Assembly: GCA_026120185.1 (NCBI GenBank)
Contig: JANUWF010001783.1
Location: forward strand, 5,487,001-5,551,000
Direction of reading: 5' to 3'
Length of the DNA: 64,000 bases
Origin: Voacanga thouarsii
Taxonomy: Eukaryota; Streptophyta; Magnoliopsida; Gentianales; Apocynaceae
Under the pieces are notes generated by a model, which saw only the letters and a list, made by a program, of their open reading frames with translations, was not told where the DNA came from and did not search any database. This document shows positions 1 through 11,713 of this stretch, piece by piece; positions within the stretch are counted from its first letter, which is position 1; each line of letters starts with the position of its first letter. Made by a program: the position numbers and the translations under genes.

Positions 1-479
1 TTTTGGTTATGATGGTTTGATTGGAAAATTTACTAATTTAATCAAAAGATAGTAATTCCATATATTGAGAAAAAAGTAGAGTCTACATACGTATATTCAT
101 AACTTGGAAAACTATTGAATTTTACTTTATATTCCTTCATGATGCCAAGATAATGATTACTTGAGATGATTGCTAAATGATTCATTATCATGTGTTCTAG
201 GATAATTGTCTAAATTATATATTCCTACATCCTTGAGTTGTATATATTTTTTTATTTTTTTTTTATTATTTTATCAATTGATTGGGTCGATAAAATAATG
301 AATGAAAAGTGATTAGTGTGTACTTATTCCTTTAAGGATCGATACTCGTTAATTCCCTATACTATGCTTGCGATGAGTATACTTACTATGTATATTTTAC
401 GATTCATATTTTAATTAAAACTTGATTAAGGGATAGACTTAAATTTGATGATTTTTATACACCCAAAATTTACGCATCA
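1..479 (+). repeat. Gy-1 5' LTR, 3' portion
   Basis: This stretch aligns throughout with 4161-4639 (for example tttgattg, atcaaaagatagt, the run before tcgataaaat, and cccaaaatttacgcatca). It ends in CA at 479 and is followed directly by the primer-binding-like sequence. The rest of this LTR lies upstream of the window. Confidence 0.85.
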
Positions 480-840
480 AGTTTTTTGCACCGTTGCCGG
501 GGAACAATATCATGAAAGGTTGGATTTTGTTGATTTAACCATGTTTATATATCCATATGTCTATATGTAATGTATATATGTTCTTTGTGTAAATAGGTGC
601 TATATCTTGTTGTTTGCAACATTGTGTGTATTAATTAACTAGTTTAGTTCATATTGTACTTGTAAATACTACTAACTTTTATGTTTAGGTAATTTGTGAA
701 TATATCTAGTGTGTGTTTTTCTTTTCTTTATTTTTCTATTATTTATTTTTTCCTTTTGTTTTTTTTTTCTTTTCTTTATTTTTCTATAATTTTTTTGTTT
801 TTTAAATTTTTTTTATTTGAGTTTTGTTTTTCTTTGAGCG

Positions 841-1900
841 CAAGATTGACATCATTATGGACAATTACTTTTGGGCACAAGATACAAAGAGCTACAATGA
901 TGAGAATTTAGCAAATTTGTAAACTCAGATTGAAGTTTTTTGTGAGACGTCACTTGAAACTTCAATGCATTCTTTCGTCCTCAATACAAATTTATCTGTT
1001 AAGTGATATGAAGAAGCATCTCAATGTATGAGCCATCAAAGAACACAACTAGCCAAGTTGGTTGAAGATGCCATAAAGGCCCATATACTTGAACAAAAGA
1101 ATCCCCAAGGAAAGGAGAGAGGATATGAGAAATAATTGCCCAATGTGGAAAATGAGGTATTCGATTCTCTTCTATGTGCTAATAATTTTAATCTCTCTTT
1201 ATCACATGATTTCTTAAATTCCTCTCCATTCTTGGAGGACAATAGTCCAAATAATGATGCATGGAATTTAATATGTCTCAAGGAGTTAGATTTATTCATG
1301 ATTCATCATAAGAAGTCCTTAAAGGATATTGACAAATTCTACCCTTCACCCTAATGACAGGGAAGTAAATTGGTATTTGTCGATGTGGTACAAAGTAAGG
1401 ATTTCTTGATCCCAGCTTTAAAATTAACACTACTAGGTTCAAATGGGAATTTCAATTGTGACAAATCTTTTGAAGGAATAAGTAGTGATTCTAATGTTTA
1501 TATGCTTTTTAGACATAATTTGCATTTTTATGTTGGGAAATTGATTTGTATATCTAAAAAGGTGTTACAAAAAAGAGGTCATGCATTTACATTCATTGCG
1601 ATTAATATTTTCTATAAACCATCCATTTTTCAAAACCATCTCTTCTTTCTACATTCATCACGCCTATTTTCTATTTTGAGCTTTAATTTCTTTTACAAAT
1701 GTTTGATGAGGATGCATGATGAGTGGAAAGAGTTTGTATCTTTGTTTTGTATTTGGTTTTGTTATGTATCTATTTCCCCTAGTAATGAGGAAAATATTTT
1801 CTATCTTAAGTGTGGGGGAGTAAGTCATGTCTTTATTTGCTTTGGTAGGATCTTTATTAGTATTTCTCTTTAGTTTGCTCTCTTTTATTTAAGTGTGTTG
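841..1900 (+). pseudogene. Gy-1 internal ORF remnant of unknown function
   Basis: Broken reading frames run from about 841 to 1900. They contain peptides also found in Gy-2 at 6470-7099, in the same order: a WAQD.-SY start, a LKELDL block, DKFYPSP, SKDFLIP, CDKSFE, then HNL and LIC.SK.VL. Stops interrupt both copies. The position between primer site and purine tract suggests a gag-like or element-specific protein. I do not recognise a domain, and no zinc knuckle is visible. The frame at 1370-1873 is the longest open part (167 codons), but its second half is not conserved and is probably spurious. Confidence 0.5.
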
Positions 1901-3235
1901 AATTTTTTTTTTTTTTGCCATTATTTTCTTTGTACTTTTATTTGTGTTTTCTTGTACAAGTAGAAATAAAGTCTTCTTGGACTATTTTTTTTTTTTTTTC
2001 TATTTCTAGCTTTGATATCCATTGGAGCTTATTGCACTTGGGGAGCATTACTTCACCCTCTTCTCCTTTATAATTTTTTTGGTCCCTTCGAAAATGCTTT
2101 TTTGTGTTAATTTTTTGCCAATGAGAACATTATCCAGTTTAAGTATGAGTGAGTGGTTTGGTGATATTCTTTGTCCAAGTTTTTATCAATTATCTTGCTA
2201 TTTTCTTGGTATGAAGCTAAATTTTTTGTTGAAAATTTTGAAAATTTGAAACTTTGAAAGTTTGGACATTTTTTTCAAACTATTTTAGACATTTTGTGGT
2301 TTTTCATTGCATTAGCAAGGTTGTAATTATCTTTCTTACTTGGATATGAATTTTTGTTATTCATTTTGTGAATTTTTATGAAAATGGTTTATTGGATAGG
2401 ATATTATTAAGACTTGAGAATTTGGATTAATCTTATTTATACATTGGTATTTGAGTATTATTTGACTCGTCTAGTTTGAATGTGGAGAAAGTTGTTGGCT
2501 AACTCTTGTATTATGGGTTTAAACTTTGCTTAGCTTTGAGTTGTGATAAGGAATGTGAGGAGATAAAAGATCTTTGAGTGGAAAGATTGTGAAAAAATTG
2601 TGGAAAATTTTGTGAGTTGAAAAATTGAGAAAAATGAGTTGATTGTTGTTTCCGCTTATGGGGACCAATACGGATAGTGAAGAGAAATCTACTTTCTTGA
2701 GGCTATGAATTTCCAAAAGCAAAAGAGAGAAAGAATGCTGAAAAAATGACGAGTGATAATTACAAAGGGGCCAATACGGTGTGTGAAGAAAAATTCATAC
2801 ACTTAAGGCTATCAATTCCCTAAGTCGTTGAAAATTTTGAGAGAAAAAAGAAGTTTTTGAGTGTTTTCCTTACATCATGACTTGAGTTGTGTAATTTTTA
2901 GATTTATAATGCTTGAGTTGGTAGATGGCTTGACTTGTATGATTCATGTTATTAATGTTTTTACTTGAAGGGTGAAATAATTATCTTAGATTAAGGTATA
3001 CATTTTATTAATTTAACTTCAAGAGTTTTGTGGTGTCTTATCAATTGCTTCAAAGTTTTAATTGTTTTCAAATGGTTTGATTATTGGCAAGAGTTTTATC
3101 TAAAATTTGAAAGGAAGTTATAATCCTCACTATGTTTAAAAATTTGTGGAAGAATAAAGGCTTATGTTTTTTTATGATTTTCTTGGCTTAAGTGTTTTTG
3201 CTTGAGGACAAGCAAAAGTTCAAGTGTGGGGGGTA

Positions 3236-4639
3236 TGTGATAGGGGCTAAAATCATCACTATTTTTCTAGTTATTTGAGGTTAAATTAAGATACTTTTGT
3301 TGTAATAACTAGGTATATTCCTTCCTATTTGACATTTTATTTGTAGAAAGTGTTTTTGACAAATTTGTAGAGATTTAAATTGATTTTGAGCAAAAGTAGA
3401 CAAATTCCATAATGCACCTGGTGCCAGGTCCATCTAAGGCACCAGGTGCCAGGTCCACTCTGGCCAAACAGTGAAAACAGAGCAAATTCTGGAGGAAAAA
3501 CATAACACACTTGACATCAGGTGGGTCGACTAGACCCGGTGCCAGGTCCGCTCTGGAGAGGCGAAATCCTGTGCACGAATTTAGTAATTTTCCAAATATT
3601 TTTGTATTTTTAGAATCCTACTTGGCCAAGACTCCTCAAGCAATGAATTTGGCATCAAAGAAGCCTATAAAACCAAGAAAAAATACAAGAGAAAAGGAAT
3701 GAATCTAAGAGCAAAAATTTCAATTACTCAAAGAATGAGAAATTCACCATTCAATGAGGGTTGTTCAAGAAAATCTTTAAATGAGAAGAAAGAGATTTAT
3801 CTATGAGTGCTTTCGTTGTCCTTTGTTTACTTGTTCTTAAACAGTAATGTATTCAATGTTTTGATTATAATTTAACATTATTTTGGAATTCATAGTTTTG
3901 TGTCATTTAGTTATTTGATCAATTTTCTACCATCCATAGTGTTTGATTACTTGTTATCATTGGTTATTGATACGGGTTCTTCTAATTGACTTAGCAAATG
4001 ATGTTAAGAGTTCGTTGCATTGATTTCGTATTTGTCAAATCTTAATGGACTTGGAAAATGAAATTAAGATTAAAGGACTAAAGTAATCAAAGATTAGTTA
4101 ATTTCACTTAGAGCAAATGGTCATTAGCTAATTTTATGTTTATGAGGAATTGAGTTTAATACATGTTTTGGGAATGTTGGTTTGATTGAAAAATTTACTA
4201 ATGTTATCAAAAGATAGTGATTCTATGGATTGGAAAAGAAGTAGAGTCTACATAAGTATATTCATTACTTAGGAAACGATTGAATTTTACTGTATATTCC
4301 TTTACAATGCCAAGATGATGATTACTTGAGATGACTACTAAATGATTCATTATCATGTCTAGGATAATTGTCTAAATTACATATTCCTACATCCTTAAGT
4401 TATATATAATTTTTATTTTTTTAATTATTTTATCACTTTATTGGGTCGGTTAAACAATGAATAAATAATGATTAATGTGTACTTATTTCTTTAAAGATCA
4501 ATACTCGTTAATTCCGTATACTATGCTTGTGATGAGTACACTTGCCCGTATGTGTATTTTGGGATTAATATTTTAATTAAAACTTGACTAATTAATAGAT
4601 TTTAATTTGATGTTTTATACACCCAAAATTTACGCATCA
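3236..4639 (+). repeat. Gy-1 3' LTR (about 1.4 kb)
   Basis: It starts TGTGATAGGGGC after the purine tract and ends ACGCATCA. A TATA-like cctataaaacc occurs at about 3663. A GC-richer patch at 3413-3560 carries several ggtgccaggtcc and caccaggtgcc copies in otherwise AT-rich DNA. The similar start and end in Gy-2 support the boundaries. Confidence 0.8.
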
Positions 4640-4775
4640 CTATACCTTCCAAGTTCTCTAAAAATACAAATAATCTACCTCCTTCTTCTAAGTTGACACA
4701 CCTTCCTTTTGCCTTTTTCTCCTCAATCTTCTAAAAGTCATCTCTATTCCAGGTCAAAATTCTCTAATTGTCAAT
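4640..4775. other. Short spacer between Gy-1 and Gy-2
   Basis: This is 136 bp of pyrimidine-rich DNA with no coding signal. It may be the far side of the Gy-3 element or host sequence into which Gy-2 inserted. Its last five bases (tcaat) pair with tcagt after Gy-2 as an imperfect TSD. Confidence 0.5.
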
Positions 4776-6238
4776 TGATATGGGCTAAATTTGCCTATAT
4801 TTTGCAAGTTATTTAAGAATATCTTGTGATACATTTGGTGTACTAACTAGTCATATTCATTTATATTTGATATTTTGCCTTTGGAAAGGTATTTTAAAAT
4901 TTGTGTGTAGAATTGGCAAGCAAAGACGAAAAAACCATCACCGTTTTAGTACACATCCGGCGCCGGCCATATGGAGCACTGTCGGTGCCGGCCCTAGTTT
5001 GGAAAACTAAGAAAACGGCCAAAAACAGAGCACATCAAGGCATGAACAGAGCACGGCCGGCCCCAACCATGAAGGATTGAGCCACCGCTGGCCCAATACG
5101 GTTTTAAGGCGGCGGGTTTCCTTTTCAGATCAAATTTTGGCAATTTCAGTTGGATTCTTTTAGAAACTCTTTCAACCATAGAAAAGGACTCTTGTAAGTA
5201 CTTTTTTGCAATCAGAACTGCTATAAATATAAGAGAATAATATTGTACAAAAGAGTTTTCAATTCTTCAATGTAATATCTTTAGAAAACTCCTGTAAGAT
5301 TTAGAAGGATCAAGGAGAATTTTTGGAGAAGAAGAGGAGGTTACTTAAGAAGGTTTCAAGGAAGAGGAAGGCTTATTTGTCTATGAGTGGTTTCTTTTTC
5401 TCTTCTTTGTAATTTGTTGACAATTTAAGATTTAAGTATTTAATTGAATTTAGAGGTTGTTTTTTGGATTCATGACTTTGTACTGATTTTAATTATTTGA
5501 TCAATTAATTGTTATTCTTGGTATTTGGTTACTTGTTTTATTTGGTGAGTTGATGAAATTGATTTTCACTCTAATGGACTTGAGAAACAAAGTTAGATGG
5601 AATTCAATCTAAGTTAATTCTCTATGTGTTATCTTAATTAGATTGGGAAAAAATGTTAAGAATTGTACTTAGGTAATAAAAAATTAGTTGATTTCGCATA
5701 GAGCATAGGGTCATTGGTTAATTTCATATGTATGAGGTATGAGGTTAATGTATCTTTTGGTTACTTTAGTTTGATTAGGAAATCTGCTAAATAAACTAGA
5801 AGATAGTGATTCCATGGATTAGAAAATAAGTGGAGTCTATATTTTATTCTTTTATGGTGCCAAGATGATAATTAATTGTAATAAGTGCTAATCAATCATT
5901 GTTATGTCTTTGAGAATTTCTATCTATTTACATGTCTTTTTTCCTTATTCTTACTTCTTGATAACCCTTATTACCTGTCTTGTGTGAACTTGATCTATTC
6001 TCTAGTATATTAAGTTAGTATTTTGTTTATCTCTTCTTATTTTATTGACTAAATAATAAAGATTTTGGTAAAGTAAGGTTGGAGCCTAAGTTCCTGTAAA
6101 TTCGATACTTGCTATTCCATATATATAGGATGGATATACTTGCCCGTATGTATGATTTTAATGACTAGCATTTTAATTAAAATTTGATTGATTTTGGACT
6201 TTGTTGGTAATATTTTCTATACTAAAAAACACACATCA
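4776..6238 (+). repeat. Gy-2 5' LTR
   Basis: It begins TGATATGGGCTAAATT and ends acacatca, and aligns along its length with 13630-15047. A TATA-like gctataaatataag lies near 5220. A GC-rich patch with cggcgccggcc and ggtgccggcc lies at about 4955-5095. Confidence 0.82.
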
Positions 6239-6406
6239 AATTTTTTGTGCCGTTGTCGAGGATAGGCACTATCGAAAACACTCAAGTTTTGTTGATTTAG
6301 CCTTTATTGTATTTGTAAATATCACTAACTTTTATTTTTTAGGTACTTTGTGAATATTTAAGTCTTTTTATTAGTATATGATTTTGTTTTTTATTTTTTA
6401 AAATTT

Positions 6407-7099
6407 TTGTTATTCTTTATTTTTCTTTTCAATTTGATTTTTTATTTTTTCTTTGAATGCAAGGTTGACATAATCATAGACAATCATTCTTGGAGACTTA
6501 TATGGTATTGGGCCCAAGATCACAGGAGCTACGATGATCATAGATTAGCACAATTGCGAGCTCATATTGATGTTTTGAGTGAGACATCACTTAAAGTATC
6601 AATAAATTCCTTTATTAACAATGTTAGTGCTTCAACTAAGGGGTACGTAGAATCATTCCAACGAATAAGCTTTCAAAGAACATAACAAGCAAAGTTGGTT
6701 GGTGAGATTTGCTATAGGGAATTGAAAATTGCAGAAAACCAGCGTACCTCTTTATTCATGGAACCTACAGATGACATAGATGATGTATTGAATTTGTCAC
6801 GTCTCAAAGAGTTGGATCTTTCAATACTACATCATATGAAGTCCTTGTAGGATGTTGACAAATTCTACCTTTCACCCCATCCAAAAGGAGGTAACTTAGT
6901 TTTTGTAGGCCATACATTGAAAAGTAAGGATTTCTTGATCCCATCTTTAAGATCTACACTACTAAGCTTAAAATGGAGTTTTCATTGTGATAAATCTTTT
7001 GAATGGAAAAGTGGTGATTCTAATATTTATACACTTTTTAAACATAATTTGTATCCTTGTATTGGGCAATTGATTTGTATGTCTAAAAATGTGCTATGA
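6407..7099 (+). pseudogene. Gy-2 internal ORF remnant of unknown function
   Basis: This is the counterpart of the Gy-1 remnant. The open part 6407-6685 covers WAQDHRSYDDHRLAQLRAH and a helical-looking stretch. After several stops, 6917-7099 carries SKDFLIP, CDKSFE and LICMSKNVL. The two copies share blocks while most intervening DNA differs, which hints that the peptide was once under selection. The product is unknown; a gag-like role is only inferred from position. Confidence 0.5.
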
Positions 7100-7604
7100 A
7101 AGGGGGGTCATGCATTTACATTCATTGCAACTAATATTTTCTATAAACCTTTCATCTTTTAAAAACATCTCTTATTTCTACTTTCATCGTCCATACCTTT
7201 TCTAATGAACTTTAATTTCTTTTATAAATATTTGATGAGGAAGCATGATGAGTGGAAAGAGTTTGTATCTTTGTTTTTTGTTTGGGTTTATTTAAGTTGA
7301 TAGGTGTTATTTTCCCCGAATAAGGAAAATATTTTTCAACTTAAGTGTGGGGGAGTGTGTGAAACCCCACCTAAAACCAACTTTAGAATAAGGAGGTTCG
7401 GATGCATATCATGATATTTTGCATAAAAATATACTTTTTGAATGATTATATATGTTTTAGAATTGTGATTTATAGGTTAAATGGCTTATTTATGCTTATT
7501 AGGTAGGAAGGATAAAATGATAATTTTGATTGAGGTCAAAATAGGAAGATGACTTGAGGTTCAGATAAGAAGGATATGTGAGAAAATAAGAATAAGAGTT
7601 AGTG

Positions 7605-7660
7605 TGGTTAAGTGGTTAGAGCTTTGTGAATTAATCTCTAAGGTCATGAGTTCAAATCCC
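7605..7660 (+). other. tRNA-like pol III promoter boxes in Sol-1
   Basis: An A-box-like TGGTTAAGTGGTTAGAGC (7605-7622) and a B-box-like GAGTTCAAATCCC (7648-7660) are spaced about 43 bp apart, as in an intronless tRNA. No good acceptor stem pairs around them, so it is not a functional tRNA gene. It is probably a tRNA-derived (SINE-head-like) segment fixed in this element family. Confidence 0.55.
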
Positions 7661-9251
7661 ATCACTTAAGCTTTATTCATGGTTATCTTAGCTATGTTTG
7701 AATTTTTTATTTTCTTACATTCCTTAAGGATAGGAATGGTGTCTTAAGGGAGACATGAAGAGAATGTCTTGGTCATGTGATCATATCCTAAAAAGAATTC
7801 TAGAGGAATTCTTGTTCCTTTAATTTCTTTAACCTTGTCCTAACATCTTCATAATTTAAATTATCCATAATCCATTAATCTCTTCTTTTAATTCCAAAAA
7901 TTCTGTGATTATTCCCTAACCTTGAAATTCAAAAATCAGCCTTGAGGGATAGGGGATTGCCAAAAATAGGGAGAAGAATTAGGATGGGTTCCCAAGAGAA
8001 ATAAATCATTGTAGTTATACCTTCAATGCTACATTCATCTTGTTCATGGTTTGGTAAAGGAAAATCTGAAAAATTTTCCAGAATATCTACAAGGATAATT
8101 TTCAAAAGTTCAGCCAACATGCTTACCCCATTTGCTGCTAGAAAAATGGTCATCTCATGTGAGGTTGAAGACTGAAAATTCTTGGCATTTTTGGACTGCA
8201 CAAACCAGAAATTTTCCTGCAACAATTCGTTGCTTTGGAAGCTGGAATTGAAGCCCATCTTTTGGTCATCAAATTAGCTGGAATCCCCTCTATTTTTCTT
8301 TAGGGAAAGGGCAAAAAAACCACCATTAAAAGACCCTCAAACATCCCAAAAAAATAGCTGCAAATCGGGCCAAAGAATACAGAAAATTCTACACCAAAAA
8401 CCATCATCATTCGAAGCACTCTTGAACATTGAAAACCAGAAAATTTCTAGCTTAGGTTCTTAAGGCCAAGGCCGAAAAACACCATTCAAACCTTTGAAAA
8501 TTTGACCTTCTTCAGCCATGGACTGAACACCATTGACCTCCCTACTAACCTTAAGTGTTTGGACTCCATGATCACACCTCAAAAAGCTCTTAAGATCACA
8601 CTATCAAAAACTCATTTGAACTTCAAAATAATTCTAGAATTTTTTTCTCCATTAAAACACTCTTGTAGCAAGTTATTAACCATAAAATTTCTCCGCCATC
8701 CTAGACCATTTTCGGCCAGCATTAAAACCTGAACAACTCTCCATTCTTGGCATTAAACCTAGCGTATTCAGCCTACACCATTGAAGAGCAAAAAGACCTC
8801 CCATGATCAACCACCATTAACTAATCTTCTACCTCAAACAACTCCTCATTTTTCTCCATTTGAATTTAAAAAAAAAAAACTGAACACTCTCTCTCCATCT
8901 TGCTAAAACCGAGACTTCTAGTTACACAAGGCCATTTGGCCAACAACAAATCCCAGAAATTCGTGAGCCATTTTTCTTTCAAATTCTCTCAAAACACCAA
9001 GAACACATACTTAACCTCTTCAAGCCTAAACCTATCCTAAACATCTCCAATCACTCTCAAATACTCCAGATCACTCATACTTAATCCCTAGACTTCATTT
9101 TTGGCACACAAAATCACACAAACTAGAATTTTCGAACGGATCAAAATCAGGTTTTTATTTTCCTTGAAAGTCCCAAAAACATTAAAAGGTAAAACAAGAA
9201 CAACTTTCTTATTCTTCCTCTTCTATTCAATTTTTAATGTTCCATTCTAAT

Positions 9252-9287
<36 letters not shown>
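9252..9287. repeat. (CT)n microsatellite inside Sol-1
   Basis: About 18 CT units, followed by cggccaaaatggg. Sol-2 has a shorter CT array at the matching place (about 19598-19640), so the array predates the separation of the two copies. Confidence 0.9.
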
Positions 9288-9289
<2 letters not shown>

Positions 9290-9949
9290 CCAAAATGGGA
9301 TGATCAACCATGGCTGTTTTTTTTTTTTTTTTAACCACTTAAGGCTCTCAAACACGTGGACCTTCACTAATCAAGAAATCTTCATCAAGTGATTGTCTAT
9401 CAAGTATTTCTTCTTAAATCCTCCTTTTAATTTCAGAATTCATGTCCCTTAAATGTTGATAGGAAGATTGAATATGAATGGGAGATTGAGTATATGTATG
9501 TGGATGAAGGGAATGAAGTTAGGACATGAGGGTTGATATATATGATTAAGCTTTATGGATTTTTTTTCTTTTGAATTAATGTATGCTCATCATGATTGGT
9601 GAGATTATGCATGTTTGAAGCATGTTAGATGTTATGACACCTATGGTGAATAGGCCTTTATGTTTTTAATCTTCAATGAAGCCATAAATGATGATTATGC
9701 CTAGTAGGAGATTGACCATGTGATAGTATGCATTAATTTAAGTATATGTTCATGAATGGATTAGTTTATTATTTGATGTTAGAGAATGCATTCATGAATC
9801 TTTTCTTGCAATAGGAAATCTTGATAAAAGATTATTTTCTTTGTTAATTCTAAAATTATTTCATTAACAAATTTTATTACTTTAATTAGAATTACTACTA
9901 ATTTTTCTCTATGAAATTCAAAATTAGCTAGGAAGGTTTGGATTAGAAT

Positions 9950-10420
9950 ATTAATTAAAATATTAATATTTTATTAGTCAAATAAATAATATATTTTATT
10001 AAAAAATAATATATCTATATATATATATATATATATAAAATAATAAATAAAATATTTTATTAAATATATATATATATATATATAAATAAAATATTAGAGT
10101 TAATTAAAATCAAATAACTTTGTAGACCATAACTAAAACGTTTACCTATATCTATAAACATTATTTATATTAAAATTTATTTATTATTTAATAATTAAAA
10201 ATTCATTTATTATTAATTTTATTGGTTATTTATTATCTACTAATTATTAATTAAAAATTAAGTATAATTTATTATTTATTATTTATAATAATACTATTTA
10301 AATATTACCATTTACCAATATTATTTATGACTTAGTATTATTCAATACTTAACACTAGTTTATTTATTAGCAATAATACTAATAATTTATTGTTTGAAAC
10401 TATAATTTATTAGTATTTAT
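9950..10420. repeat. AT-rich low-complexity block with (TA)n runs in Sol-1
   Basis: Almost pure A and T, with TA runs near 10014-10036 and 10062-10081. No coding or structural signal beyond composition. Confidence 0.8.
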
Positions 10421-11713
10421 TTTAAGACCCCTAGTTGTTTGAACTCATCAAACTAGATTCATTTTATAAAATACTTTATCAACTAATAGTAAAGCCTAAG
10501 ACATTTGGTCAAGGTAAGTTGTGGTTGTGACTAGTGAACTAGGAATTATTTATGTAAGGCAGATATGGTCCAAAGGTTATCTTATGCTTTGTGTTTACCC
10601 CATGCAAGGTTAGGTTGACCTTGGAGGATTTCTGAGTTCAAGAAGAGTAAAGGATCAGGTAAGCTTCTACATAGAGTCATTTGAAGACCAAAATTAATGT
10701 GGCAAGCCAAACTCAATGTGTATGAACATTTGTTCTATAAAGGCAATTAAGGACAGTTTTTCTTTTTATTTCAATCAAGCAAACCATTTGAAATTAAACA
10801 AGTAGTTTTACACAAAACGCTAAACTCTTTCTAAAACCCAACTTTGGCAAGAATGTTAGAAACCTTATTTGCTATTTCCAAGTAAATCATTATATGATCA
10901 ATTTTTTCCCAAGTGGAACAACAACGTTGAGTGCTCAATAAGGGTAGGCTACTAGGACTAGTCTTTGAAGGGTTAGGGTAAGTCTCTCAGTAGGTGACCA
11001 CCTCTGAGGGGTGAGTCCTTCTCGGATAGGATGCTAGTCTGGTAAGTCATACCGGTTCGAGCTAGCAAGTTTAGTCAAGTAGACTGTGTGTTTCCGGAGT
11101 AGACAACCAATAAGTTTTGGTGTAAAGATGAAGGAGTATCTAACCTGGTAGGCCGTACACCTACCTTGTGTCAGTATACTCAATGTGTGGCATTTTGATC
11201 ATTATATTGTCATGGGGCCCAAGTGTGATGCCATGGCTACCTCTTTGGATGGTTATATTTATTGTGTACATGTATGTTTTGGAAAGTGAAACACCACTCT
11301 TCATTTAAGACATTTATTTAATACTTGCCAGAACTTTCTTTTATGAAAATTTCACAATTTGCATACATGAACTGTTTTACCTAAAACACTCAAAGCACAT
11401 ACGGGCTTATTGAGATTTTTATTTCAGCACCTTTTATACCATGGTTTCAGGTCTATCCTGCTGTGAAGGTCATTAACTAGATTGTTGCCTATACTTTGAA
11501 GACTCTCTGTTATTTTTCTTATGTATTGCTTTTGAGAGGCAGTAGCAGACAATTATTTTTTTTTAATCTGTTCATGTATTGCTGGGTTGTAATAAGTTTA
11601 ATTTTGAAGTATTTCTTTTATTTTATTTTGTGTGACCTAGTTATAAAGACCCCTTGTTCTATGGACGGGGCGACATCCCTGGTTCTAATGGGCCTAGGTA
11701 GTGGGGTGTTACA

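Larger units (their letters stand above)
1..4639 (+). mobile_element. Gy-1: pol-less Ty3/gypsy (Athila-like) LTR element, 5' end cut by window
   Basis: The end of a 5' LTR (1-479) is followed by a primer-binding-like stretch (gcaccgttgccgggga, about 488-503), the tRNA-Asp type of site known from Athila-like gypsy elements. A full 3' LTR (3236-4639) is preceded by a purine tract, caagtgtggggggta. Both LTRs end in acgcatca, and the last 480 bases of the 3' LTR align with the window start. The internal region is only about 2.76 kb and shows no protease, reverse transcriptase or integrase motifs, so the element looks non-autonomous (LARD-like). A TSD cannot be checked because the 5' end lies outside the window. 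The lineage is inferred from PBS and PPT style only. Confidence 0.8.
7358..11713. mobile_element. Sol-1: 4.36 kb LTR-like element (giant solo LTR or LARD)
   Basis: It starts TGTGAAACCCCACC and ends GGGGTGTTACA. The ends form an imperfect inverted pair, and identical 5-bp flanks gagtg (7353-7357 and 11714-11718) show insertion into Gy-2. No coding region, internal LTR pair or primer site is visible, so a solo LTR of a large gypsy (Tat/Ogre-size) element is the simplest reading. Sol-2 is a second copy in the same orientation. The conserved 3' part (about 10560-11713) holds blocks such as ctctgaggggtgagtcctt and gacggggcgacatccc. Many plant LTRs begin TGTAACACCC, so its true orientation may be minus. 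Confidence 0.78.

Noticed and set aside
1370..1873. 167-codon ORF as a complete gene
   Set aside because: Only its first part is shared with Gy-2; the rest is low-complexity Phe/Ser/Ile-rich sequence without conservation.
7605..7660. A functional tRNA gene
   Set aside because: A and B boxes are present but no seven-base acceptor stem or normal anticodon arm can be formed; Sol-2 has the same defect.
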